Positions 34,056-43,161 of a stretch of DNA of 48,304 nucleotides are shown here, one piece after another. Positions within the stretch are counted from its first letter, which is position 1, and every line of letters begins with the position of its first letter. The notes under the pieces are model-generated. The model worked only from the letters and a program-made list of their open reading frames with translations, did no database searches and had not been told where the DNA came from. This DNA is from Bacillota bacterium. Its GTDB lineage: Bacteria; Bacillota; Sulfobacillia; Sulfobacillales; Sulfobacillaceae. A program made the translations under genes and the position numbers. Location: the NCBI GenBank assembly GCA_021821465.1, contig JAKACM010000027.1, positions 1 to 48,304 on the forward strand. Direction: 5' to 3'.

Positions 34056-34376
34056 ATGAACCAAACCGCTATTTGTACCTATCGCGTACGACCCGATCAT
34101 GAGCAACAGTTCCGGCATCTTTTGGCAAGACATTGGTCCACACTCCATGCCTTGGGTTTTGTCACAAACTCCAATCCCTTCATTTTTCGCAGCGTGAGTG
34201 ACCCTCCGACTTATGTCGAAATCCTTACTTGGGTGGACCAAGGAGCGAATGAGGCACACGAGCATCCGGATGTGCTGGAGATTTGGGAACGGATGGAACC
34301 CTTGCTGGAGGACCGCCAGGGATTGCCTCGATGGGAGTTCCCTCATTACGTACCATGGGATCCGACCAATCGTTGA
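34056..34376 (+). CDS. Small ABM-like (dimeric alpha-beta barrel) protein
   Basis: 106 residues. The pattern of a first strand (QTAICTYRVRPDHEQQFRHLL), a helix, then strands with FRSVSDPPTYVEILTWVDQ and a final helix HEHPDVLEIWERMEPLL is that of the antibiotic-biosynthesis-monooxygenase or EthD-like superfamily. No catalytic residue can be assigned. GAGGTG precedes the ATG at 34056. It is followed after 31 bases by an ArsR-type regulator, so the two may form a small stress-responsive unit. Confidence 0.65.
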   Translation: MNQTAICTYRVRPDHEQQFRHLLARHWSTLHALGFVTNSNPFIFRSVSDPPTYVEILTWVDQGANEAHEHPDVLEIWERMEPLLEDRQGLPRWEFPHYVPWDPTNR

Positions 34377-34407
34377 CAAACCTGTAGGGTCACGCGATCT
34401 TGAAGAC

Positions 34408-34683
34408 ATGGATGCGGTCTTCGATGCCTTGGCCCATCGATCACGGAGGACTATTCTGACAATCCTCCAAGCCCGCGGAGGTACGATGACGTCTCGAGAA
34501 ATAGCCGCCCGATTTGACTGTTCTTGGGCGTCCACCTCGCGTCATCTCCGAATTCTCAAGGATGCGGGTCTTGTAAAGGTCGAGTTAGATGGTCGTGAGC
34601 ATATCTACAGACTGGATAATGAGCGGTTGCTTTCGGTGGCGGGAGCTTGGATTCAACGATTTGCTCAAGAGGGATCTGTATGA
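34408..34683 (+). CDS. ArsR-family winged-helix regulator
   Basis: 91 residues. MDAVFDALAHRSRRTILTIL is the standard beginning, then MTSREIAARFDCSWASTSRHLRILKDAGLVKVELDGREHIYRL holds the recognition helix and wing. No Cys-rich metal motif of the ArsR/SmtB sensors is present (only one Cys), so it is more like the SdpR type. The ATG at 34408 is the only plausible start but has a weak ribosome site, suggesting coupling to the upstream gene. Confidence 0.85.
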   Translation: MDAVFDALAHRSRRTILTILQARGGTMTSREIAARFDCSWASTSRHLRILKDAGLVKVELDGREHIYRLDNERLLSVAGAWIQRFAQEGSV

Positions 34684-34763
34684 GAAAACCCCCTGAGGCA
34701 GTGTTGTCGGCATTTGCCTATTAAGGATATCTCGCAGGTTCCAGGCTTATGTGTGGACATCTG

Positions 34764-35438
34764 TCACAAATCTAACCCGCGTCTCTTTAACTGTCCCTTT
34801 TCCATGTAAAGAATCGTGGCATTCTCACTCTGCACACGAGGATCGTGGGTAGCTAAGATGACACAAGTTCCGGAATTGGCTGCATGGGTCAATTCTTCGA
34901 TGACATACTGTGTCATCACATCATCCAATGATGCCGTGGGCTCATCCAATATCACAGCTCGTGCCGGTGTAGCCATGGCTCGGATAAATGAGAAGCGTTG
35001 TCTTCCGCCAACCGATAACTGGTGCGGATAGTAATCTTGATGGTTCATCATGCCGAACCTATCGAGAAGTCGATGTGTGTTGGCCATAGACTTTTCATCT
35101 TTAGCGGGCAAATTGAGCGCTTCTCGGACGGTAAGATAGGGAATGATTGCCGGTATCTGTGGCATGAATTTGACCTCGGTTTGGCGAAGATGAGCCCACC
35201 TTTTCGATGACCAACGTGTCACGTCAACATTGCGGTATTGGAGTGATCCTTCCGTCGGCGTAAGCAATCCGACCAGGCAATAAAGCAATGAACTTTTTCC
35301 GCTTCCCGAAGGACCCTTAAGCACCACGAACTCCCCGGCCGAAATATCGAAATCCACATGGGTGAAAGCTTCAGTTCCTCCGTCACGACTGGGATAGCTC
35401 AGTACCAATCCCTTGGCCTGCCAAACAATACCGTTCAT
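34764..35438 (-). CDS. ABC transporter ATP-binding protein (LolD/MacB type)
   Basis: 224 residues. Walker A GPSGSGKSS from about 42, Q-loop in KFMPQIPA, Walker B AVILDEPT, and H-loop ATHD. The signature is LSVGGRQR where LSGGQQR is usual, a one-residue insertion or shift. Start at 35438 with AGGAGG seven bases upstream. The frame upstream lies inside the permease gene. The partner permease gene overlaps it by four bases but carries an in-frame stop, so activity of the pair is doubtful. Confidence 0.87.
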   Translation of the reverse strand: MNGIVWQAKGLVLSYPSRDGGTEAFTHVDFDISAGEFVVLKGPSGSGKSSLLYCLVGLLTPTEGSLQYRNVDVTRWSSKRWAHLRQTEVKFMPQIPAIIPYLTVREALNLPAKDEKSMANTHRLLDRFGMMNHQDYYPHQLSVGGRQRFSFIRAMATPARAVILDEPTASLDDVMTQYVIEELTHAANSGTCVILATHDPRVQSENATILYMEKGQLKRRGLDL

Positions 35439-36538
35439 GATATGCCTCCTTGGAAAATGGCAATACAATTGAGTCGTCGAATCACAAAAGATCCGTAGAT
35501 GACGGTAATCAAGAGGGGAATTATCGTAATCGGCAACCCCCACAAAAAGAGCGGACGGATAGATGTACTGATAAGAATTCCATGACGGATCAAGGTTTTA
35601 GCCATAACCGATACCATCAAATCGGCAATGAGGGAGCTAACAATCCATGCTGACACGGCTAGTATCCCAATCTCAGCCAACAGGCGGGCAAGCAAGGAAC
35701 CGCGGGTTGATCCAAGAATGATCCATGTCGCAAACTCGGAGCGTCGTTGAAACATATAAAGAGCCATAAGAAAGGTTAATGTCAGGCCCAGCACAATCGC
35801 GAGCATCCAGTCGACCATCTCGCCGATTAAGATCAAACTTCGCGTTAATTTCTTCTGCCGGGCCCAGAGAATGTGATAACTTGAGATACTAATGGCATTG
35901 CCTAATCCCATTTGTCGGATATCATGGGTTACGACGGTGGGATGACGTGTTCCTATGAGAAGACTGTTCGCAGATTTTATATCCCCGAGTTTTTCCCATG
36001 TCGACAAGGGCATGAGTCCCACAGCACCTGGGGCTTTTAAAATGCCCGCAATCTGTTCTTTTCCGGGCATAGGCCCTTTGCCCATTCGATTTCCAACCCA
36101 ATTGCCCACTTTCAGTCCCAGCCCTTGTGCAATTAATTGACTCATCACGACTTGATTAGGTGAGCGCGGAAGCGTTCCCGAGGCGATATGCCAACCCGCA
36201 AATGACGTCACTCGTGAGACGGCTTTAGGCTCTAAGGCGAGTACCACTCGGTTGCTCGACCCGCTTAACGAAGGGGTGGCGATGTCAGTAATTCCGAGGG
36301 GCGTATCGAATTTGACATCTCGAATGGCTTGAATCCGCCGGATCCAGGCCGGGTCGATCCGTCCCGTGTTGGAAGAAATCATGACAAATGGCTTGGATCA
36401 CTCAAAAGAGGCTTGGGCATCCAAGCCAAAGGATTCGACTAAAGTGGCAATCATGGCCGATAAGAATACTGAGAGAAAGAGAATAATCCAGATGGGCACC
36501 GACTTGCTAGGATTGCGCGTTAAAAATTTTCCGATCAT
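35435..36538 (-). pseudogene. FtsX-like ABC permease interrupted by an in-frame TGA
   Basis: The gene begins at the ATG at 36538 (AAAGGAG nine bases upstream) and encodes a first membrane helix, SVPIWIILFLSVFLSAMIAT. At codon 47 a TGA (36398-36400 on the plus strand TCA) interrupts it, between QASFE and SKPFVMISS. The frame then continues without shift for 320 codons through an extracytoplasmic domain and three more helices to the end at 35435. The joined product of about 366 residues has the FtsX/MacB-type plan, one helix then a large domain then three helices. A TGG-to-TGA change is the simplest cause. A re-start at 36382 would give a permease lacking the first helix. Confidence 0.8.
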
Positions 36539-37106
36539 GCATATCAACTCCTTTCACGATTCGAGAGACGATGGCTAAAGCTGGAGAGGGTAGGCCGGTA
36601 TTCGATCGGATAGAGGGGTTGATGCCGATTTCAGGCATCAACCACAAGAACCAATCATTGACACGAGCCCATAATACTTCCCTCGAACACGAAGGACGAT
36701 TCACCCACCCGGCTCAAGACTCAGATCATGGTGATGATGAAAGATTGGGGGTTTCGAAGAAGATCTTTGTTCCTAAGATGTATATGTATAGGGACGGATA
36801 TGAGTTTTCCATAGCAAGGGATTCGCTGAGGGATTAAGAAATTCCTTTATTGTTGTAGGGAGCCTGAACAATTAAATGTTCCCTTAGATGTCGGTGACTC
36901 GGAGTGGTGGGGAGTAAAAATTTACCGAAGGCATGGGATATTGTCAATAAACTGTCCAAACTCGGGGCTGACACTTTAGCCTGTGTTCGTACCAGACGAG
37001 GAAGATGTTGCACAATCCGACCAAAGCAGAGCGCCGGTGAGTACGAAAGGTGTGAAAAGCCTTCTTACGTTTGCTGGCGATTTTGGGTCGCCAGCATTTG
37101 GTGCAG
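36539..37106. other. Non-coding stretch with an inverted repeat
   Basis: No gene supported on either strand. A perfect 10-bp inverted repeat, GGTTGATGCC (36617-36626) with GGCATCAACC (36634-36643), lies about 80 bases before the permease start on the minus strand. It could be an operator for that ABC gene pair. The rest shows nothing recognisable. Confidence 0.4.
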
Positions 37107-37836
37107 TTATTTGGGGCGGATGAACGGCTCTTTAACATCGTCAGGTTTCCCCCAAGATCCGGTGCAATATTGTACCGTGTCGACCGCTTTCGGCAGTTGC
37201 CGGATATCTCCTTTGGTTAAGCAGGACAGCATTTCATCGATGCAAAATCCCCGGGATCCGGCATCTTGCCATAAGGTACGTAAGCTCGGGTATGGTTCTT
37301 TTTGCACGAGTGCGACACGCATCGCCGCCAAATAAAGATACTGCCAGGCTGCAAATTGAGCTCCCGGACGATTGCCTTGGTCGACCATGGCGGCTACCTT
37401 TTGAGAGTATTCTCGCACGGACCACCAACTTTGCCTTAGGGCTTCTTCGAATCGTTCGTGGGGAATGGCTGTATATGGCCAGGGATGCGGCCCGCACCGC
37501 GGCAAATTGGTGGCTGGGATCCCAAATAAGTCGGTGGCAACGATAGGAGTCCGCCTCAATTCCCCATTCGGGAGTCACAATTTGAGCAGCACGTAAAAGC
37601 CGTTCAGTCGGGAGTACATGGCATTCAACCTGAATGCCATGAGAAATTGTGTGGATATTGACGGGGTCAATTGAGTTATCCGTTAGCGCAATGAATTCCA
37701 AATCGGAGTGCGCATCGGCCTTTTCATGGGCGAGGGATCCGTAACAGGCTGCCGCCACCAAATGATCGCCCATTTCCTGGCGATATTCGCAAACCATTTC
37801 TTCTGCGAGACGAAGACGACGCCCGCTTTCGTCCAT
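37107..37836 (-). pseudogene. Kanamycin-nucleotidyltransferase-like gene with a frameshift
   Basis: The first frame encodes RLAEEMVCEYRQEMGDHLVAA, then ACYGSLAHEKADAHSDLEF and QVECHVLPTERLL. This matches the nucleotidyltransferase core of ANT(4')/KNTase (GS-x-D/S-DxE). Homology in that frame fades after WDPSHQ near 37510. From about 37500 a second minus-strand frame carries the continuation: PHERFEEALRQSWWSVREY, AAWQYLYLAAMRVAL and TLWQDAGSRGF, which resemble the helical C-terminal half. One indel of one base around 37480-37515 would join them to about 243 residues, near the family length of 253. Start placed at 37836 after AGGGGGG. As it stands no full-length enzyme can be made. Confidence 0.65.
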
Positions 37837-37971
37837 TCGGCATTTCCCCCCTGACTTCTCCACCATCCCAATTCGGTATGGAACAGAAAATCTTCCGTGT
37901 CCTTTTTTCACCGCAACGAGGCTCTCGTCACGGTCCGGAGGCCGTGTGATGCGATCGCTTTCCGTTTGCCA

Positions 37972-38403
37972 TTAATTCCATCCATATGTCATAAACCAAT
38001 TTCCCTCGTGGTAATTTTCTAACGCATACTTCACATAGGGAATAATGTTGTCAGGGAGTTTATCCAGAGAATACCAGCTTAAGTCATCACATTTGTGCGG
38101 TTCCGCATTGGTAATTTTGCCGTCCCAACGGCTCGCGTTCAAGAAGAAATCAATGCGCTCGTCATGAGAGTATCGATGCATAACACCGACTACCTCTAAA
38201 TCTTTTGGGTCAATGCGGATGGCGCATTCTTCTGCGGCTTCACGAATAGCGGCAGATTTCACTTCTTCGCCACCGTCAAGATGGCCGGCCGGTACACTGT
38301 AGTTGCCATCCTCGTAGCCCGTGTTAAAACGGCGGAGCAGCAGCACTTGATTATCCCGGACTAAAAACAAATGGACGGCAGCAATAAGCTTAAATCTGTT
38401 CAC
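37972..38403 (-). CDS. Nudix hydrolase
   Basis: 143 residues. The Nudix box reads GHLDGGEEVKSAAIREAAEE-C-A-I at about 40-62: the Gly, the x5-Glu, and the REAAEE metal-binding glutamates are present. The usual late Gly is replaced by Ala. Members hydrolyse nucleoside diphosphates linked to another group. VRDNQVLLLRRFNTGYEDGNYSVPAG is the usual beginning. GTG start at 38403. The substrate cannot be deduced. Confidence 0.88.
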   Translation of the reverse strand: MNRFKLIAAVHLFLVRDNQVLLLRRFNTGYEDGNYSVPAGHLDGGEEVKSAAIREAAEECAIRIDPKDLEVVGVMHRYSHDERIDFFLNASRWDGKITNAEPHKCDDLSWYSLDKLPDNIIPYVKYALENYHEGNWFMTYGWN

Positions 38404-38435
38404 ATGTCACAACCTTTCTCATGGGCCCGGTTAGA

Positions 38436-39155
38436 TCAGCTCTCGCTCAATGATTCGGCAATTTTCGTAATTTGCGTCTCGGACAATGTGTTGGCTGGAG
38501 ACATGATGTCGCAATAGACGCCGTTCATCTGAAAAGTTAAGAAAGAATGCATGCCGCTGCCTTGAATTCCGTAGTCCGTGATCCATGTTCCGGTGCGAGG
38601 AGTCTGTGATCCGGAACCTGGTATCGTTAACGGTAGGGAACCTGTGGTGGCATGATCGCCCCCGGTCCCAAACGAATCGGCTTTGGCGGATTCTTGTATA
38701 ACAAAATTATTATAGCTCAGCATGAGTACGGTTCCATGAGAGGTTGCTGCCGTAAACACAGTGGCTTTCACGTATTCTGAATGGAAGCCTTCTCGCGGAA
38801 TATAGGCTGCAGGAAATCCGGCTTGGCGTCCTATCTCAAAGATATTCGCTTGTTGATTAGCCGTATAAGTAATAGAAGAGAGAATATTTGGCGCAACTGA
38901 GGATGAATGAGATGTGGTGTCAATCTTTTGGGGCGTTATTGTCGGAGATGAAGATGATGGTCCTGGGCTTGAAGTTGAGAGGGACGGCGGTGAACTTGGG
39001 CTCGAAGACGATGTTTGGTCTGGAATTCCGCTTTTATGTGCACCTCCTGAAATGGCATGGGCAGGTGTGGCCGCACTATTTCCGCTAAAGCCGCATCCTA
39101 CTAAGAGACTGCTTCCCAAAAAAATCATTGAACCGAATATCCACTGTTTTCTCAT
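38436..39155 (-). CDS. Secreted lipoprotein with Ser/Pro linker
   Basis: 239 residues. A signal peptide (MRKQWIFGSMIFLGSSLLVGC) ends in a lipobox with Cys21. Residues about 45-80 are rich in Ser, Pro and Thr, a flexible tether. The folded part (IFEIGRQAGFPAAYIPREG, TYNxF-like strands, then MNGVYCDIMSPANTLSETQITKIAESL) resembles DUF4367-type domains found in Gram-positive surface proteins that sense or inhibit. Its function is unknown. Ribosome site GGGGAGG about ten bases before the ATG. Confidence 0.75.
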   Translation of the reverse strand: MRKQWIFGSMIFLGSSLLVGCGFSGNSAATPAHAISGGAHKSGIPDQTSSSSPSSPPSLSTSSPGPSSSSPTITPQKIDTTSHSSSVAPNILSSITYTANQQANIFEIGRQAGFPAAYIPREGFHSEYVKATVFTAATSHGTVLMLSYNNFVIQESAKADSFGTGGDHATTGSLPLTIPGSGSQTPRTGTWITDYGIQGSGMHSFLTFQMNGVYCDIMSPANTLSETQITKIAESLSES

Positions 39156-39390
39156 GGGTTATGGCCTCCCCTAGAATCCTATCAGGGATATAACGCATCA
39201 CAGGAGCCAAAGGTTACTGTTCTCGTATTCCCATAGACCTAAGAGACGAGGGACTCTCAATGATTTCCCTTCTGGATTCAACGTGTTGCTCAGGGAAAAG
39301 GGAGGGCTTCGTAGATCCAGCACGCCGGAAGAGGGCTTAACGGCTCTGAACAGCCCGGTATTACCCCTCGGTACGGTGGGCTCTCTCTGG

Positions 39391-40563
39391 TTATCCGGAA
39401 ACTCCTTTCGGTGTCAGCATGCCTTGGCGTACGGATTTTTGGGCGCCGGTAATCTGAAAGACGCTGGTGGGGCGGTTATGAACGAATTGCCAGGCAAGAT
39501 AGGCAAAAGCCAGGGCTTCTTTCATATCTCCGGGTATTCCGTAACCGTCTGTGCTTTCCCATGGTCTTACCAAAGGCAATTCTTGGGCCAGTTCCTTCAT
39601 GAGCACGGGGTTGTGGCAACCCCCTCCGGCCGCAATCAGGGCAATATCAGTCGGGACATACTGGGAAATGGCGTTCTTGATGGTGGTGGCCACGAAAGCT
39701 GTGGCGGTGCGCATCATGTCCGGAGAAGACAATCCCATTTCCCGCATTTGTCTTAAGAGGCCCAGAGTATATTCTCGTCCGAACTCTTCACGTCCGCAGC
39801 TTTTGGGAGGATTTTTGGAAAAGTAAGGGTGGTGCAGCCACTGAGTAATAAGATCATTATGTTTGTTGCCGTGACTAGCCAGTTCACCCGAATTGTCATA
39901 GTGTTTGTGACCAGCTGTGAGCTGCTCCATTAAGGCATCCAGGACCATGTTGCCGGGACCGGTATCAAATCCCATAATCTCATCAATTTTTGCTTTTGGG
40001 GGGATTATGGTAATGTTGGCAATCCCGCCAATATTCAAGAGCACGCGAGATTCCTCAAACGAACGGAAAACGGCGTAATCAAAATATGGAACCAAGGGAG
40101 CTCCTTGACCGCCCATAGCCATGTCCATTTGACGAAAATGTGAAACGACGTCGATTTCGGTTTCGGCCGCCACGATTGCGGGATCGCCAATTTGCACAGT
40201 AAATCCCTGATGGTGTGTCTGTCCCGGGGGATAATGGGCAATAGTTTGTCCGTGCATGCCGATAATGCGAATTCGGCTTGGGGGTATAGACACCTTTTGC
40301 AAGAGTCGGTTGACTGTATCGGCCAGCCAGTGTCCCATTTCCATATGAAGCCGGGCGATATCATAGATTGGTGCATCATTGCGGCATAAGTCGAGAATTT
40401 GCGTCCTGTGATCGGGATTAAAGCGAGAAAAAAGGGAGGTGAGGGGATGAATGAGTGGGTATTCGCTTTCGGTTTCGGTGATTTCCGCTAATATCGCATC
40501 AATACCGTCTATAGATGTGCCGGTCATAAGACCAATAGCATAGGAGGAATCATATGCGTTCAT
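39391..40563 (-). CDS. anmK: Anhydro-N-acetylmuramic acid kinase
   Basis: 390 residues from the ATG at 40563. GLMTGTSIDGIDAIL at about 11-25 is the ATP-binding signature. HGQTIAHYPP, NIGGIANIT and GFDTGPGNMVLDALM are further family motifs. It phosphorylates and hydrolyses 1,6-anhydroMurNAc to MurNAc-6-phosphate, which recycles peptidoglycan. An upstream in-frame TTG at 40596 lacks a ribosome site. The AAAGGATTG before the ATG is rather distant. No other recycling gene lies next to it. Confidence 0.92.
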   Translation of the reverse strand: MNAYDSSYAIGLMTGTSIDGIDAILAEITETESEYPLIHPLTSLFSRFNPDHRTQILDLCRNDAPIYDIARLHMEMGHWLADTVNRLLQKVSIPPSRIRIIGMHGQTIAHYPPGQTHHQGFTVQIGDPAIVAAETEIDVVSHFRQMDMAMGGQGAPLVPYFDYAVFRSFEESRVLLNIGGIANITIIPPKAKIDEIMGFDTGPGNMVLDALMEQLTAGHKHYDNSGELASHGNKHNDLITQWLHHPYFSKNPPKSCGREEFGREYTLGLLRQMREMGLSSPDMMRTATAFVATTIKNAISQYVPTDIALIAAGGGCHNPVLMKELAQELPLVRPWESTDGYGIPGDMKEALAFAYLAWQFVHNRPTSVFQITGAQKSVRQGMLTPKGVSG

Positions 40564-40816
40564 AATTGGTGGGTCAATCCTTTCAAATTTGTGCAATTTA
40601 TTAGTTGGCCGCCTGAGATTACCGGTTAATTCACGGCATCATGATTCCGCCGCAAATGCGCGGCAAGTGACCCTATCAGCATACACGATAATCATTGAGC
40701 TATGACGCAATAGCTTTGGTCTCTCTATAGCCCCCATCTTGGTTTGCTCTTTCAAAAATCCATTTCGGTTCATATCATACCGGACTTAGCCGAGGGTTTT
40801 GGTTACAAGGATTTTG

Positions 40817-40845
40817 GCCGAAAAAACGGCGGAGGAAAATTCCTC
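40817..40845 (-). terminator. Likely terminator of the RQC-minor-like gene
   Basis: On the minus strand GAGGA-x4-TCCTC (40832-40845) is followed by CGCCGTTTTTTCGGC. This is a short hairpin plus a T-run of six, which itself is flanked by GCCG/CGGC. It lies just after the stop codon at 40854. Confidence 0.5.
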
Positions 40846-40853
40846 GCTTTACC

Positions 40854-41447
40854 TTAGGACGAAGGGGTTTCGAGTGCCTTGATCACCTGATTGATAACGG
40901 CGCGGACCTTTTTATAGTCGACCTCAGCCCATTTTTTGAGAAAGGGAATGTAGCGAGGATCTTTGGTGGCGTAAATACGTTCCAAAAATTCGAGAATCAT
41001 TCCGCGATCACGGTCTTTTAAATATTCCATGCTGGCAGGAGTGATGTTATTGGCAATCCATTTATCCCATTCACAGAGGAATTCTTCGATGCGCTGCCTC
41101 CGTTCGAGATCCCAGCCTTGCTGGGTGAAAACCAATACGGGCAGTCTTCCGGAGTATATAATGCCAAGAAAGTCGCGATCGATGCACTGATCGATGGCGG
41201 AGGTGACATCGGCAAGTGACCAGTGGCGCCAATAGCCATAGACCGGATTCAAATCCAGGCCATGTTCTAACACCCGTTTATCTCGCGAGCCTTTGAGAAT
41301 TTTGGACAACAAAGAGCGTCCGCCCATGCCGATTAAGTCGTCCGCACCTCTTAAAACGACAAGAATTTCCTTTAAGGATAACTGACGGAAGAAAATCTTA
41401 TTGGTGGGCTCGGGCACTGCCTTCCATTCTCGGTTCCGGCGCGTCAT
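40854..41447 (-). CDS. RQC-minor-1-like DNA-binding protein
   Basis: 197 residues. LVVLRGADDLIGMGGRSLLSKILKGSRDKRVLEHGLDLNPVYGYWRHWSLADVTSAID resembles the winged-helix RQC domain of RecQ helicases in its stand-alone (minor) form. It is followed by YSGRLPVLVFTQQGWD. The second half is a helical region ending in Lys-rich helices. The role is unknown; such proteins lack a helicase domain. AAGGAGATG gives a good ribosome site before the ATG at 41447. Identification is from memory of the family and only moderately sure. Confidence 0.65.
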   Translation of the reverse strand: MTRRNREWKAVPEPTNKIFFRQLSLKEILVVLRGADDLIGMGGRSLLSKILKGSRDKRVLEHGLDLNPVYGYWRHWSLADVTSAIDQCIDRDFLGIIYSGRLPVLVFTQQGWDLERRQRIEEFLCEWDKWIANNITPASMEYLKDRDRGMILEFLERIYATKDPRYIPFLKKWAEVDYKKVRAVINQVIKALETPSS

Positions 41448-41767
41448 TTACGACATCTCCTTTCTCAACCGAATCCGACAATAAGAAAAGTTTTGGTTGA
41501 GACCTTGAATCTCTTTATTGTTTTTGTCTCTGTCCGGAAGCCAAAAGGACGATCGTGTTGCGCAATTGATGGCGCGCAGGGATTTACGTGCCATACACTT
41601 ATTGTAACGCTACAGGCTTTTTTCAAGACACAGCCGGAGGATTATTTTACTCTTGTCGGCTTCCTTTCGTATCCCTTATTCAATAGGGGAGGGGCTTACA
41701 GATCCGTGCTACAATATCTACTATATTGGTTGGTTGATTATAGAGTCATGGTGTGAGGTGGTAGTCT
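41448..41767. other. Non-coding stretch between divergent genes
   Basis: No supported gene. TACAAT at 41710-41715 could be a -10 box for the small ORF that follows, but no good -35 box is seen. Confidence 0.35.
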
Positions 41768-41971
41768 ATGCAAATTATTCCTACAGTGGTTGTCGTAAGC
41801 AAAACCGGTCGTACGACTTATGAGAGCCGGTCGTTTCCTGCCCCTCATACACCCGTTCATCCGGTATCTCCGACTTTTCCCATGGCTCTGTTTCGCCTGC
41901 CTCCCTGGATTGTGCCGGACAGAGAAGAATGGCAACGAAACCTGCCTGGGCCGGATGACCGAGAGCCCTAA
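41768..41971 (+). CDS. Small proline-rich protein, unrecognised
   Basis: 67 residues with GAGGTGG six bases before the ATG. It begins with a short hydrophobic strand (IIPTVVVVS) and is rich in Pro and Thr. The stop codon lies inside a small GC hairpin followed by four T residues. A ribosome site and a possible terminator in the right places suggest a real gene, but the product matches nothing I know. It might instead be the leader of a small RNA. Confidence 0.45.
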   Translation: MQIIPTVVVVSKTGRTTYESRSFPAPHTPVHPVSPTFPMALFRLPPWIVPDREEWQRNLPGPDDREP

Positions 41972-41981
41972 AGGGCCTTTT
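41965..41981 (+). terminator. Weak terminator overlapping the small ORF stop
   Basis: GCCC (41965-41968) pairs with GGGC (41973-41976) around TAAA and is followed by CTTTT. The stem is only four base pairs, so termination would be partial at best. Confidence 0.35.
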
Positions 41982-42097
41982 CTCCTGAATTCTTTTTGTA
42001 ATTCAGAACCGGGAATAGGCTTTCCATCGGGATCCGATTTGGCCCCTAGGGAGAATGAAAACGACAATATGAGACAGGGCTTTGCGGCCCAAAACAG

Positions 42098-42126
42098 AAA
42101 CTGGCCGCATGCTTTGCGGCCAGTTT
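42098..42126 (-). terminator. Terminator of the ectoine operon
   Basis: AAACTGGCCGCA (42098-42109) pairs perfectly with TGCGGCCAGTTT (42115-42126) around a 5-base loop. On the minus strand it continues CTGTTTTGGG, a short T-run. It lies 63 bases beyond the ectD stop. The A/T ends of the stem could allow use from the plus strand too. Confidence 0.75.
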
Positions 42127-42188
42127 GAGTGACGGCTGTAGGAATTTTTCACATGATGATGGGCACAGATGAGTGTCTATGCTTCATC

Positions 42189-43058
42189 TTATCGAGTGGC
42201 AATATAGGAAGGACGCGGTTCATGGGCCGCGAATGGCTGCACGAGGCGGTTTTCGACGCTGTTATACACAGCAAAGACATTACTGCGGGGGTAGGGAGAG
42301 ATATTGCTGTTTGACCCATGCATGATGTTACAGTCAAATACCAAGACTGAGCCGGGAGAACCCGTCGGCATCTCGATTCCGCATTGTCGCGCCAAAAAAG
42401 CCAAACTGTCATCATCCGGAGTCCCGTATTGTTGCTGACGTAAAGATTCCTGGTAATGATTCTTGGGAGTGGCACCGACACAGGCAATGAAGTATCGGTG
42501 AGATCCGGGCATCACCATCAAGGGCCCATTGAAGGCAGTGTTCTCGGTTAGAGCAATAGAGATGCTAAAAGCCCGCATCCGTGCCATCCCGTCTTCTGCA
42601 TGCCAAGTTTCGAAATCAGAATGCCAATAGAAGTCTTTGCCATGAAGCCCTGCTTTGAAATTTATCCGAGATTGGTGAATATAGGAGTCAGATCCGAGAA
42701 TTTGACGGGCCATGGACATAAGTCTGGGATCGTGCAATAGTTTGGCGAAAAAGGGATCATTGTGGTGCACGGCGAATATGGAGCGGATCATATCGCTTTG
42801 GGCCTCCCGCACATATTCCGGGCCATTTGCACTTTGGCTCTCGTTCCAAAGCCGCTGTTGGTGCTCTTGCATGGTTTGTGTTTCTTGCGGAGAAAAGAAA
42901 TCAGGGAGAAAAAGGTATCCGTTGTCATTGTAGAACCGGAGTTTTTCCAAGCTGAGCAGTCCCTGTTCCTGAGAATCACCATAAACAACCGGATCCTGTC
43001 TTTCAGTGATCTGAGGCCAGTTCCCCCGTGATGTATAGGGATCGGTTTGGATTGACAT
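42189..43058 (-). CDS. ectD: Ectoine 5-hydroxylase
   Basis: 289 residues of the Fe(II)/2-oxoglutarate-dependent dioxygenase family. The iron-binding triad is visible: His146 and Asp148 in FYWHSDFETWHAEDGM, and His247 in FDCNIMHGSNSNISPYPRSN. The motif following the first His/Asp pair is the EctD signature. It converts ectoine to 5-hydroxyectoine using oxygen and 2-oxoglutarate, implying oxygen is available. AAGGAGG precedes the ATG at 43058. It is last of the ect genes, 103 bases after ectC. Confidence 0.94.
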   Translation of the reverse strand: MSIQTDPYTSRGNWPQITERQDPVVYGDSQEQGLLSLEKLRFYNDNGYLFLPDFFSPQETQTMQEHQQRLWNESQSANGPEYVREAQSDMIRSIFAVHHNDPFFAKLLHDPRLMSMARQILGSDSYIHQSRINFKAGLHGKDFYWHSDFETWHAEDGMARMRAFSISIALTENTAFNGPLMVMPGSHRYFIACVGATPKNHYQESLRQQQYGTPDDDSLAFLARQCGIEMPTGSPGSVLVFDCNIMHGSNSNISPYPRSNVFAVYNSVENRLVQPFAAHEPRPSYIATR

Positions 43059-43161
43059 TCTATAGACCTCCTTCGTTGATATTTGTCGGTGTCCACTAGC
43101 TGAGATGCTCTCGATCGGTCTTTGGCGGCGGTTTACCTATACACCGGGCAATTTCCGTATT

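Noticed and set aside
36617..36643. 10-bp inverted repeat considered as terminator
   Set aside because: No T-run on either strand and no gene ends nearby. Kept only as a possible operator.
36944..37138. 64-codon minus-strand frame downstream of the KNTase-like gene
   Set aside because: Basic, Cys-rich sequence that faintly recalls a transposase end, but no motif supports it.
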